A stretch of DNA of 64,000 nt from Spectribacter acetivorans (GTDB lineage Bacteria; Pseudomonadota; Gammaproteobacteria; Nevskiales; Salinisphaeraceae): positions 222,593-286,592 of the forward strand of contig NZ_JAVRHY010000004.1 of NCBI RefSeq assembly GCF_031846305.1, written 5' to 3'. Shown piece by piece: positions 55,465 through 63,902 of the stretch. The notes beneath the pieces are model-generated. The model did not search any database. It was not told the DNA's origin and saw only the letters and a list, made by a program, of their open reading frames with translations. Numbering within the stretch: the first letter of the stretch is position 1; each line of letters begins with the position of its first letter. The position numbers and the translations under genes were made by a program.

Positions 55465-57228
55465 TTACTGCAGTTCGTCCGGGATCTTGAACACCCAGAC
55501 ACTGCCGCCCTGGTTCAGGAACTTGACCCGCTTGGCGACTTCGCCGCCCCACAGCGGGACCGCGCCGCCCCAACCCGAGGTCACGGCAACGAACTGATCA
55601 CCGTTCTGCTCCCAGGTAATGGGCTGGCCGACCACGCCGGAACCGGTCTGGAACTTCCACAGCTCCTTGCCGTTACGGGCGTCAACCGCCTTCAGATAGC
55701 CTTCCGGCGTACCGAAGAACACGAGGTTGCCCGCGGTGGTCATCGTGCCGCTCCACAGCGGTGCGTTGTTCTTGACTTCCCACTTGATCTCGCCGGTCTT
55801 GGGATCCACCGCGCGCACGGCGCCGATGTAATCCTCGTACAGCGGCTGGATGTTGAAGCCCGCACCGAGGAACGCCGCACCGGCCTTGTAGGTGATGGGC
55901 TCGTTCCAGATGTCCATGCCCCATTCGTTGGCCGGCACGTAGAATAGGCCGGTCTTGGGGTTGTAGGACATCGGCATCCAGTTCTTGCCGCCCAGGAAGG
56001 ACGGGGACACGAATACCGACTCACCCTTCTTGCCCTCGGTCTTCGAGGGATCGCCCGGGCGGTTGCCCGCTTCCACCGGACGGCCGGTCTTTTCATCGAT
56101 CTTCTCGGCCCAGGTGATCTTGGACACGAACGGCGAGGCGCTGCGCATCTCGCCATTGGTGCGATCGAGTACGTAGAAGAAGCCGTTGCGGTCGGCCGAG
56201 GCGCAGTACTTGCCGCTGTCCATGTTGAACGGCACGCACATGTTCACGCCATCGTAGTCCCAGGCATCGTTCGGGGTCTTCTGGAAGGCCCAGTCGATCT
56301 TGCCGGTCTTGGGATTGAGCGCGACGATGGAGGTCGAGTACAGGTTGTCGCCCGGACGCAGATGCGAGTTCCACGGTGCCGGGTTACCGGTGCCGAAGTA
56401 GGCCAGGCCGGTCTCGTCATCGTAGGTGCCGCCGAGCCAGGGCGCGGCGCCGCCATGCTTCCACATGTCGCCCGGCCAGCTCTTGCCGCGCTCACCGGTG
56501 ATGCCGTTGTCGACCATCTTGTCGCCCTTGCGGATCTTGCCCATGTGGCCTTCGACCACCGGGCGCACCCACTGCATCTTGCCCGACTGGGCATCGCGGG
56601 CTTCCACCCGACCGATGACGCCGAACTCGCCCCCGGACACACCGGTCAGAATCATGTCACCAACCACCAGCGGGGCGGCGGTGTAGGAGTAGCCGTCCTT
56701 GAAGTTGTCGATGGTTTCCTGCCACACGACATCGCCGGATTCCTGGTCCAGGGCCACCAGCTTCGCGTCCAGGGTGCCGAAGATGAACAGGTCGCCATGC
56801 AGCGCGCCGCCACGGTTGACCACGTCACAGCAGGGCAGAATGCCTTCCGGCAGACGATGCTCGTACTGCCAGATCTCCTCACCCGTCTCGCTGTCGATCG
56901 CCCAGGCCCGCGAATAGGAGCCGGTGACGTACATCACGCCGTCCTTGACCAGCGGCTGGGATTCCTGGCCGCGCTGCTTTTCGCCGCCGAAGGAAAACGA
57001 CCACGCCGGATACAGGTGCTCGACGTTGTCGGCGTTGATCTTGTCCAGCGGGCTGTAGCGCTGGGTCTGAGTGCCCATACCGTTGTGCAGGACGTCACCG
57101 GTGGACTGCTGGTCGTTGTTGATCTCGTCCCAGCTCACGCCCGCGGATGCTGCGGTGGAAACGGCCAGTGCCGTGGCCCCCACCGTCAGCAGGCTTCCGC
57201 GCAGCCAATTCTTGGTTGCAGAACTCAT
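55465..57228 (-). CDS. PQQ-dependent alcohol dehydrogenase, methanol/ethanol family, lanthanide type
   Basis: Periplasmic quinoprotein oxidising primary alcohols, 587 residues from the ATG at 57228; signal peptide ends near ASAG. An eight-bladed propeller with repeated tryptophan-docking motifs (GxxxWxF/Y-type) is visible. The adjacent-Cys ring is C133-C134. Metal ligands are E201, N282 and catalytic D324; D326 two residues on (in AWDYDGVN) is the extra carboxylate that marks lanthanide rather than calcium enzymes. The NDAWD context and C-terminus resemble ExaA/PedH ethanol dehydrogenases more than XoxF. The true substrate is not determined. Confidence 0.93.
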   Translation of the reverse strand: MSSATKNWLRGSLLTVGATALAVSTAASAGVSWDEINNDQQSTGDVLHNGMGTQTQRYSPLDKINADNVEHLYPAWSFSFGGEKQRGQESQPLVKDGVMYVTGSYSRAWAIDSETGEEIWQYEHRLPEGILPCCDVVNRGGALHGDLFIFGTLDAKLVALDQESGDVVWQETIDNFKDGYSYTAAPLVVGDMILTGVSGGEFGVIGRVEARDAQSGKMQWVRPVVEGHMGKIRKGDKMVDNGITGERGKSWPGDMWKHGGAAPWLGGTYDDETGLAYFGTGNPAPWNSHLRPGDNLYSTSIVALNPKTGKIDWAFQKTPNDAWDYDGVNMCVPFNMDSGKYCASADRNGFFYVLDRTNGEMRSASPFVSKITWAEKIDEKTGRPVEAGNRPGDPSKTEGKKGESVFVSPSFLGGKNWMPMSYNPKTGLFYVPANEWGMDIWNEPITYKAGAAFLGAGFNIQPLYEDYIGAVRAVDPKTGEIKWEVKNNAPLWSGTMTTAGNLVFFGTPEGYLKAVDARNGKELWKFQTGSGVVGQPITWEQNGDQFVAVTSGWGGAVPLWGGEVAKRVKFLNQGGSVWVFKIPDELQ

Positions 57229-57314
57229 TGATTCAATCTCCTCGTCAGTCGCTCTTGACTTGTCGTGTTGCGTCTCCACTGCCGCGTGCCAACGGCAGTC
57301 TCCCGGTGCCATCA

Positions 57315-57330
57315 GGCAAGTCCGATGCCA
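57315..57330 (-). promoter_or_regulatory. Possible sigma54 (-24/-12) promoter of the PQQ dehydrogenase
   Basis: Minus strand TGGCATCGGACTTGCC keeps GG and GC with exactly ten bases between them, the invariant spacing of sigma54 promoters (TGGCAC-N5-TTGC). It is about 90 bases upstream of the ATG. rpoN is encoded at 24380. Two or three consensus positions differ, so this is tentative. Confidence 0.35.
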
Positions 57331-57492
57331 TTTCTGTCAGGGCATCGCCAGACGGCGCCATCACCTTGCTTGCGGGCCGATCGTCGCCGGCTTGGAAGCG
57401 GGACTGGAGCTTATCACTACGGCGGAGACTGATCATGAGATGCCGTCCGGGCGACACGGTGCACAACAGGCGGCCGGACTGTCCCGCAGCCA

Positions 57493-57505
57493 TTACAGAC
57501 TGTAA
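57493..57505. promoter_or_regulatory. Palindrome TTACAG-A-CTGTAA upstream of the PQQ dehydrogenase
   Basis: Perfect 6-bp arms around one base, about 265 bp upstream of the dehydrogenase ATG and just past the M48 stop. The distance suits an upstream activator site working with the -24/-12 element, but the factor is unknown. Confidence 0.35.
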
Positions 57506-57525
57506 CGGCACAAACGGGGCCGGGA

Positions 57526-58749
57526 TTAGCTCGACCCTTGCTGCAACGCCGCAAGACGCTGGTCGGGCGGCGGATGCGACGCATGGAACGCCGCATAGAG
57601 CGGATCGGCGGCCAGGGCGGCCGCGTTCCGGGTCAGCAGCTTGTGCAACGCCGATACCAGGGCGCCGGCATCGGCATGACGCACGGCGAAGGCATCGGCC
57701 TCGAACTCGTAGCGCCGCAGACAGGCGGCCAGCCAGGGCTGCAGCGGCCAGGCTATCAGCGGCAGCAACAGATACCCGGCCGCCAGCCATGCGCCCGCCA
57801 TTGCCGGTACGCCCAGCTCACCCAGCCAGCCCCATTCACCGGCAGCGCCGAGACCCACGATCCCGACCATCAGCAGCCCCCCGAGGCGGGCATAGTGACG
57901 ACGGATATGCCCTTCGCGATCGTGCCCGAGTTCGTGTGCCAGCACCGCCTCGATCTCGTCATCATCGAGTTCGCGGATGAGGGTGTCGAACAACACCACC
58001 CGCTTGGCCCGGCCAAAGCCGGCGAAATAGGCATTGGCCAGCGCCGAGCGCCGCGACCCGTCCATCACGAACATGCTCTCGGCGCGGGCACCACAACGCT
58101 CGATCATGGCTTCCAGGCGCTCGCGCAGCGGCCCCTGTTCCAGCGCCTCGAAACGGTTGAACAGCGGCGCAATCAGCCGCGGTTGCGCCCATAACAGGAA
58201 TCCGCCCGCCAGCACCGCCGCCAGCGCACTGAGCCCCCAGCCCGGCGGGCCCATGAGCATCACCGGCACCAGCAGCGCCAGGCCGCCCCCAGCGAGCAGC
58301 GCGGCCGCCAGCGCCGCCTTGATCAGGGCATCCCGGGCGAACAGCAGCGGGGTCATCCGGTTGAAGCCGAAGCGGGTGTCCACCACGAAAACCTGGATCA
58401 GCCGCGGCGGCACCCGCAGACATTCATGGATGCCGGCGAAGGCCGCCAGCAGCAGCACCTGACCCACCCAGCCGGCCGGCATCAGGGCAGCCAGCGCGGC
58501 CAGCCCGCCGCCCAGCGTCCAGACAACCGCCAGCAGCAGGGTCCAGCCGGAATCCGCCAGACGCGTCAGCAACCGGGCGCGGCCGTAGGCGCAGGCGCGG
58601 GCATGCTGGTGCGGCGCCACCGAGTCGGCGAACATCGCCGGCACCCGGGCCGTGGCCAGGAATCGCGCCTGACGCCGGGCCAGGTAGGCCTGCACCGCCC
58701 AGCCAAGCAGCACCCAGATCATCACCAACAGGGAAATCGTGCTTGCCAT
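57526..58749 (-). CDS. M48 family zinc metalloprotease (Ste24-like)
   Basis: Integral-membrane endopeptidase of 407 residues with several spans and the zinc motif H272-E273-L-G-H276 in LAHELGHDREGH. The third ligand is expected in the YEFEADAFAV segment. The N-terminal region FVVDTRFGFNRMT is the characteristic Ste24/CAAX-protease block. Bacterial members degrade damaged membrane proteins; the physiological target here is unknown. It is divergent from the KAS III gene and upstream of the PQQ dehydrogenase by 297 bp. Confidence 0.92.
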   Translation of the reverse strand: MASTISLLVMIWVLLGWAVQAYLARRQARFLATARVPAMFADSVAPHQHARACAYGRARLLTRLADSGWTLLLAVVWTLGGGLAALAALMPAGWVGQVLLLAAFAGIHECLRVPPRLIQVFVVDTRFGFNRMTPLLFARDALIKAALAAALLAGGGLALLVPVMLMGPPGWGLSALAAVLAGGFLLWAQPRLIAPLFNRFEALEQGPLRERLEAMIERCGARAESMFVMDGSRRSALANAYFAGFGRAKRVVLFDTLIRELDDDEIEAVLAHELGHDREGHIRRHYARLGGLLMVGIVGLGAAGEWGWLGELGVPAMAGAWLAAGYLLLPLIAWPLQPWLAACLRRYEFEADAFAVRHADAGALVSALHKLLTRNAAALAADPLYAAFHASHPPPDQRLAALQQGSS

Positions 58750-58808
58750 AGCCGGTCGAAGGTATCAGATTTACAGGTTGACCCCGACCGCAAGCAACGC
58801 GACCGATA

Positions 58809-59831
58809 ATGCACGCCGCGATAGAAGCCATCGCCTATATTCTTCCCGCCCGCACCGAGACCAGCGAGGAGCTCGCCCACGCCCATCCGGACTGGCCGCT
58901 GGAAAAACTGGTGGAGCGCACCGGCGTACGCATCCGCCATGTGGCCGGCGACGACGAATGCGCCTCGGACCTGGCCGTGGACGCCGCCCGGCGCCTGTTC
59001 GTCGACCACAACTTCGAACCCGGCGACTTCGACTTCGTGCTGTTCTGCACCCAGACGCCCGACTACCTGGTGCCCACCACCGCCTGCCTGCTGCAGGAAC
59101 GGCTGGGCATGCCCACCTCGGTGGGCGCCATGGACATGAATCTGGGCTGTTCCGGTTACATCTACGGACTGGGCATGGCCAAGGGCCTGATCGAAACCGG
59201 CCAGGCCCGGCGCGTGCTGCTGGTCACCGCGGACACCTACAGCAAGTTCGTGCATCCGCGGGACAAGAGCGTACGCGCCCTGTTCGGCGACGCCGCGGCG
59301 GTTACCTCGGTCGTCGCCACCGACGACGGCCCGGCGATCGGCCCCTTCGTCTACGGCACCGACGGGTCCGGGGCGGAAGACCTGATCGTGCCCATGAGCG
59401 GCATGCGTCAGCGCTTCGGCAGCGCCCCGCCCCCGGACGTGCCCGACCGCTTCGGCAATGTGCGCAGCGCGCAGCACATCCACATGAACGGCAAGGGCGT
59501 GGTGGATTTCACCCTGCGCGAAGTACCCGGCGCGGTGCGCGCCATCTGCGAACGCAGCGGTTTGTCACTGGATGATTTCGACGCCGTGGTGCCGCACCAG
59601 GCCAGCGCCAAGGTGCTGGAAGGGCTGCGACGCAAGATCGGGCTGACCGAGGACCGTTTTCTGGTCTACATGCAGGAGATCGGCAACACCGTCTCCTGCA
59701 GCATCCCGATTGCGCTGGCCCGCGCCCACGAGGACAGCAAGCTCCGTCCCGGCGCCCGGCTGCTGCTGGTGGGTTTCGGGGTCGGCCTGTCCTGGGGGGC
59801 AACCGTCGTGCGCTGGCCGGACAACGCCTGA
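58809..59831 (+). CDS. 3-oxoacyl-ACP synthase III-like ketosynthase
   Basis: Thiolase-fold condensing enzyme, 340 residues. The complete KAS III triad is present: C114 in NLGCSGYIYGL, H263 in VVPHQAS and N293 in EIGNTVSCS. It stands alone, with no plsX, fabD, fabG or acpP alongside as for housekeeping fabH. It may therefore be a second KAS III feeding special fatty acids or a secondary product. The nearest genes are an M48 protease (divergent) and a small secreted protein (convergent). Confidence 0.9.
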   Translation: MHAAIEAIAYILPARTETSEELAHAHPDWPLEKLVERTGVRIRHVAGDDECASDLAVDAARRLFVDHNFEPGDFDFVLFCTQTPDYLVPTTACLLQERLGMPTSVGAMDMNLGCSGYIYGLGMAKGLIETGQARRVLLVTADTYSKFVHPRDKSVRALFGDAAAVTSVVATDDGPAIGPFVYGTDGSGAEDLIVPMSGMRQRFGSAPPPDVPDRFGNVRSAQHIHMNGKGVVDFTLREVPGAVRAICERSGLSLDDFDAVVPHQASAKVLEGLRRKIGLTEDRFLVYMQEIGNTVSCSIPIALARAHEDSKLRPGARLLLVGFGVGLSWGATVVRWPDNA

Positions 59832-59844
59832 CCGCAGCGGCCGG

Positions 59845-60189
59845 CTATTCGTCCGGGAATGGCTCGTAGTCGCGCATCGCGCGGCAGTAAAGCGACCGCC
59901 GATTCTCGTTGTACTGCGAGCCGCCCACCGCGCCCGTATCCACCTTCTCGGTGTAATGCTTGCAGCGATCCCGGAACACCTCCACCGCGTGCTCGCGACA
60001 GGCGCGATAAGTATCCGTGCCGCGCTGGTAGTTGGTGCAGACCGTGTCGAGATCAATGCGCCCCCACCAGCCCTTTTCCCAGGAGACCGGGGGCTTGGGC
60101 GCTGCCAGGGCCGTGCCGGCGGCTACAGCCGGCAACAACGACATCAGGATGATCCTGCGCGACCAGGATTCGAACACGCCATGCTTCAC
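59845..60189 (-). CDS. Small secreted Cys-containing protein of unknown function
   Basis: A GTG at 60189 preceded by a GGAG site gives 114 residues. A signal peptide (to about ALAAPK, residue 31) leads to a mature domain of about 85 residues with four cysteines (DTVCTNY, RACREH, DRCKHY, LYCRAM), enough for two disulfides, and many Arg and Tyr. No family was recognised. It stands alone between two converging or spaced genes. Confidence 0.6.
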   Translation of the reverse strand: MKHGVFESWSRRIILMSLLPAVAAGTALAAPKPPVSWEKGWWGRIDLDTVCTNYQRGTDTYRACREHAVEVFRDRCKHYTEKVDTGAVGGSQYNENRRSLYCRAMRDYEPFPDE

Positions 60190-60340
60190 GGGTGGCTCCG
60201 GCAGTTCTCGGGGCGTCGGCGACTGGCCTAGCAAACAGTTTGCCAGCAACGCCGGCGGCGAGCGAGCTACCGGAAAGCCTGAGCCGGGAGCGGCGCCGCG
60301 TCGAGCGGTGTAACCGCGTCACACCACGGCTGCGACGTCC

Positions 60341-63300
60341 TCAGGGCGGGGCGGAAGGGTCGGCGCTACGAGCCAGGACCGTCGATGCATCACCAGCCTG
60401 CTGGAAGTGATGGCCCTGGAAATACTCGACCCCCAGGTCCCGCAGGCGATCCAGGGCGCCTTTGTCCTCCACACCCTCGGCCACCACACCGAGTTTCATT
60501 GCCCCGGCGACCTCCATGACGGCACGGATCAGGCTATGTCCGACGGGATCGTTGTCGATATCACGGGAGAAATCGCGGTCGATCTTGACCCCGTCGACGC
60601 GCAGGGACTTGAGCAGGTCGAACGAGTTGTATCCGGTGCCGAAATCGTCAAGCCAGACTTCGTGCCCGGAGCGACGCAACGTCCGGATCAGATCAAGTGC
60701 CGCATCGCCGTCGATCCGATCGGTCTCGGTAACCTCGAAGCGCAGGGAGCCAATCGGCAGACGGGCATCGGCCAGCATCCGGCCGAGCCGTTTCGCAAAC
60801 CCCGGATCGCCAAGGCTTGTCGCGCTCACATTCACCGAGATATAGCGCCCGGCAATCCAGGTGCCGGATTCAACGCCCTCGCGGATCAGCCTGACGGCGC
60901 TGGCGGCAACGGATTCATCGACCCGTGCGAGCAGGCCAAGTCGTTTCGCGGCCGGAAGAAAGGTGGCCGGTGCATGCAGCCGTCCCTGTTCATCGCGCAG
61001 CCGCACCAGTGCCTCATACCCGGCAACCTCGCCTTCACCATTGACGATGGCCTGCAAGTGCAGTGCAAGATTTCCACTGTCCAGTGCCCGCCGGAGGCGC
61101 TGGGCCATGTCCAGCGTCGACGTATTGCGCCCGATGTCGGCGTCACCGGGCACAAAGCGGTGCCAGCGATGCCGCCCCGTTTCCTTGGCCACATAGAGCG
61201 CCTGATCCGCCCGGGCAAGGATTTCGGCAGGATCGCCCACAGTGATATCGATCGAGGCAAGCCCGATGCTCAAGCCGACGGCAAACCGCCTGCCGTCGGC
61301 GACGAGTCCATAACTCTCGACTGCCTTGATCATGCGATCCGCAAGCACCTCGGCTTCTTCCGGCGTTGCCGATTCGACGATGGCCGCGAACTCGTCTCCG
61401 CCCAATCGCGCCAGTATGTCGTCGCCGCGCAGCGAACCGGTCATGACCTCGGCGATTTCGCGCAGGACACGGTCGCCGATCGCATGGCCGCCGGTATCGT
61501 TGACTGCCTTGAAGTGATCCAGGTCCAGATACATCACGAAACCGGACCACCGCCCCCGCCGGGCTCGTCGCCAGGCATCACCCAACAGGCTGCCGAAACG
61601 CCGTCGGTTGGGTAGCCCGGTCAACGCGTCGTGATCTGCCTGATGCGTCAGCTGGGCAGTGATCCGCTGGGTTTCGCTCATGTCCTGGAACACGAAAACA
61701 GCCCCGATCACCCGACCCGCGCGATCGCGCATGGGCGATACCGAATCCGCAACCGGAGTCATCCGGCCGTCCGACCGCCGCAGCCGCGTGAATACCGGCA
61801 CCCGCATGGGAAGGCCATTGGCAAGCACCCGGGCCATCGGATCCTCGACCCGACGAGCCTCGCTGGGATGAAACAGTTGCACGACGTCGCCAAAGGACCT
61901 GCCCTCGACCGCCCTGGGTTCAACCCCCAGGAGCGCGGCGGCAGCCGGATTACAGAAGGTAATCATCGCGTCCGCATTACAGCGGAGCATGCCTTCACCG
62001 ACGGCGGCCAGGGTGACCTCCGCAAGTTCGTTGGCTTCGAAAAGCGCATCCTCGTCATGCTTTCGCTGCGTGATGTCCTGAATCTGCGAGATGAAATGGA
62101 TCGGCTCGCCCCGATCATCGCGCAACAGCGACACATCCAGTTGCGCATACACCACATGGCCATCCTTGTGGCGATATCGCTTTTCAATGCGGTAGGCGTT
62201 CTTGGTACCGTCCAGCAGCGTCTGGACCTGCGCCAGATCCTTGTCCAGGTCATCGGGGTGCGTCAGCGCCTGGAAGTCGCTGCGCAGCAATTCCTCCCGA
62301 CGATACCCGAGCATTCGGCAAATGCTGGTATTGACCGCCAGGAAACGACCGTCCGGCGACACTAGCGCCTTGCCGATCGGCGCATAGTCGAACGACTGAT
62401 GAAAACGCCGTTCGCTTTCTTGGAGCGCTGACTGCGCAGTCAGCATCTCGCTTATGTCGCGGCCCTCGGGTACCAGGAGCTCGATCTCGCCACGGGCATT
62501 CCGATAGGGCGTGAGCGAAAAGTCGATGGTGGTCCGTCCTTCAGCACCACTGATCTCGACATTGAAGCGCACGAACTCACCCTGCGCGCCCCGTGCCACG
62601 GCGTCCTGCATGGCCTGGCGCACGGTGTCGCTGTGGGCAAACCAGGGACAATCCCAGAGTTTTTGACCAATCACCGCCCCGCGCCCGATCCCGGCAAAAT
62701 CCAGCGCGCGGGTATTGGCCTCCAGGAGCGTGCCGTCGGGTGCCAACAATCCGAAGAACTGGTAGAGATTCTCGAACAGGCCGCGGAAGCGGTGCTCACT
62801 CTCGGCCAACCGGGCCTCCGCCTGCATTCGCGCATCGATATCGGCGTGGGTGCCGATTACTCGCGCCGGCTTGCCCTGCTCGCGCCAGGCGACGACGCGA
62901 CCGCGATCGTGTATCCACTTGTAGCCACCATCCTTGCAACGCATACGATGCTGGTTGTCGTACGTCGGAGACCGCCCGGCAAAGTGCGCTTCCAGGTCTG
63001 CCAGGCGAGCAGGCAGGTCATCGGGATGAACCCGGCTCGACCACTCATCGAGACTGTCGCCGATTTCATCCGGCGCGAAGCCCAGCATTGCCTTCCACTG
63101 ATCCGAGAAATAGACCCGGTCCCGGGTCGCATCCCAGTCCCAGAGGCCGAGCCCCGAGCCGTCGATGGCGAACTGCCAGCGCGCCTCGGTGTCGACGATG
63201 GCCTGGTTCAGTAACGCCTGCTCACGACGCGCCTGGTACTGGTCCTCGACATCGATGAATGCGCCGACCAGCCCGACAACTCGGCCCCGGCGGCGGGACG

Positions 63301-63598
63301 GCTCGGCAACACTCTGGACATGGCGCAACGAGCCATCTCGATGCACGAGTTCCAGTTCCAGATTGAAGCCACTGCCATCGGCCTCGCACTTGGCGAGTGC
63401 CTGCCGCAGCAATCCCCGGGAATCGGGGCTGAAAAAGCCGATCGCGGTATCCAGATCCGGCACCGGGCTGTTCGGATCGAGCCCGATGATTCGGAAGATT
63501 CCGGGCGACCAGGTCAGCGTCCTCGATTCATACGCCAGTGCCCAGGTCCCCACGCGCGCGGCGGACTCGAGCACGGAAAATGCATTGTTATGGGGCAC
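60341..63598 (-). CDS. Multi-PAS diguanylate cyclase / c-di-GMP phosphodiesterase
   Basis: Cytoplasmic c-di-GMP signalling protein, 1085 residues from a GTG at 63598, with no membrane spans. About five PAS domains lie at roughly 8-117, 140-256, 268-383, 395-511 and 525-640. The GGDEF domain has intact G733-G-D-E-F737 and an inhibitory I-site R724-x-x-D727 five residues before it. The EAL domain has E862-A-L, NVS, FEVTET, DDFGTGY, KID and AEGVED, so most catalytic residues are present. Both activities seem possible; what the PAS domains sense is unknown. Confidence 0.93.
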   Translation of the reverse strand: MPHNNAFSVLESAARVGTWALAYESRTLTWSPGIFRIIGLDPNSPVPDLDTAIGFFSPDSRGLLRQALAKCEADGSGFNLELELVHRDGSLRHVQSVAEPSRRRGRVVGLVGAFIDVEDQYQARREQALLNQAIVDTEARWQFAIDGSGLGLWDWDATRDRVYFSDQWKAMLGFAPDEIGDSLDEWSSRVHPDDLPARLADLEAHFAGRSPTYDNQHRMRCKDGGYKWIHDRGRVVAWREQGKPARVIGTHADIDARMQAEARLAESEHRFRGLFENLYQFFGLLAPDGTLLEANTRALDFAGIGRGAVIGQKLWDCPWFAHSDTVRQAMQDAVARGAQGEFVRFNVEISGAEGRTTIDFSLTPYRNARGEIELLVPEGRDISEMLTAQSALQESERRFHQSFDYAPIGKALVSPDGRFLAVNTSICRMLGYRREELLRSDFQALTHPDDLDKDLAQVQTLLDGTKNAYRIEKRYRHKDGHVVYAQLDVSLLRDDRGEPIHFISQIQDITQRKHDEDALFEANELAEVTLAAVGEGMLRCNADAMITFCNPAAAALLGVEPRAVEGRSFGDVVQLFHPSEARRVEDPMARVLANGLPMRVPVFTRLRRSDGRMTPVADSVSPMRDRAGRVIGAVFVFQDMSETQRITAQLTHQADHDALTGLPNRRRFGSLLGDAWRRARRGRWSGFVMYLDLDHFKAVNDTGGHAIGDRVLREIAEVMTGSLRGDDILARLGGDEFAAIVESATPEEAEVLADRMIKAVESYGLVADGRRFAVGLSIGLASIDITVGDPAEILARADQALYVAKETGRHRWHRFVPGDADIGRNTSTLDMAQRLRRALDSGNLALHLQAIVNGEGEVAGYEALVRLRDEQGRLHAPATFLPAAKRLGLLARVDESVAASAVRLIREGVESGTWIAGRYISVNVSATSLGDPGFAKRLGRMLADARLPIGSLRFEVTETDRIDGDAALDLIRTLRRSGHEVWLDDFGTGYNSFDLLKSLRVDGVKIDRDFSRDIDNDPVGHSLIRAVMEVAGAMKLGVVAEGVEDKGALDRLRDLGVEYFQGHHFQQAGDASTVLARSADPSAPP

Positions 63599-63695
63599 GG
63601 CAACCTCATGGGCGTATCCCGATCAGTATCGGCCGATGCAGGAGCCGGCGTAGACCGGATGCGGCCGTTCGGAACGAGACCTCGCCGATTCCCGC

Positions 63696-63709
63696 GAAAA
63701 AGGGCCACC
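63696..63709. repeat. Truncated boundary copy of the downstream tandem repeat
   Basis: GAAAAAGGGCCACC here matches GAAAAAAGGCCCACC at 63800-63814, but about 90 bp of the unit (the GGCGCGCCCGGG part) is missing before GGCGTGCGG resumes. It looks like the deleted edge of the array. Confidence 0.5.
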
Positions 63710-63806
63710 GGCGTGCGGTTAATCCGGCCATCCCTTGCCGGATTGACCGAACTCCCGGATTGCTTATTGAGTCGGGAGTTCGAATGTGTCGTCGCCAACG
63801 AAAAAA
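63709..63806 (+). repeat. Tandem repeat copy 1, tRNA-Met 3'-end-like
   Basis: A 98-bp unit starting CGGCGTGCGG. It contains an AATCCGGC/GCCGGATT stem and a CGAACTCCCG/CGGGAGTTCG stem, then TTCGAATGTGTCGTCGCCA, a degenerate version of a tRNA T-arm plus acceptor end. It differs from copy 2 at 8 of 98 positions. Confidence 0.8.
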
Positions 63807-63828
63807 GGCCCACCATGTGGTGAGCCTT
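63806..63828 (-). terminator. Terminator-like hairpin between repeat copies
   Basis: Minus strand GGCTCACCA-CA-TGGTGGGCC followed directly by TTTTTT (plus-strand A-run 63801-63806): a 9-bp stem with one mismatch and a T-tract, a good intrinsic-terminator shape. On the plus strand the stem is followed only by TTCGTT. Confidence 0.55.
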
Positions 63829-63902
63829 CGTTCAAAATATGGCGCGCCCGGGAAGATTATTCGGGGCGTCCTGCCCCTCGCCCTTCGGGCCCGCACGCCT
63901 AT

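Noticed and set aside
55465..57228. Naming the quinoprotein xoxF or mxaF
   Set aside because: D326 excludes a calcium MxaF-type site, and the NDAWD context and C-terminus are closer to ExaA/PedH ethanol dehydrogenases than to XoxF, so no symbol is given.
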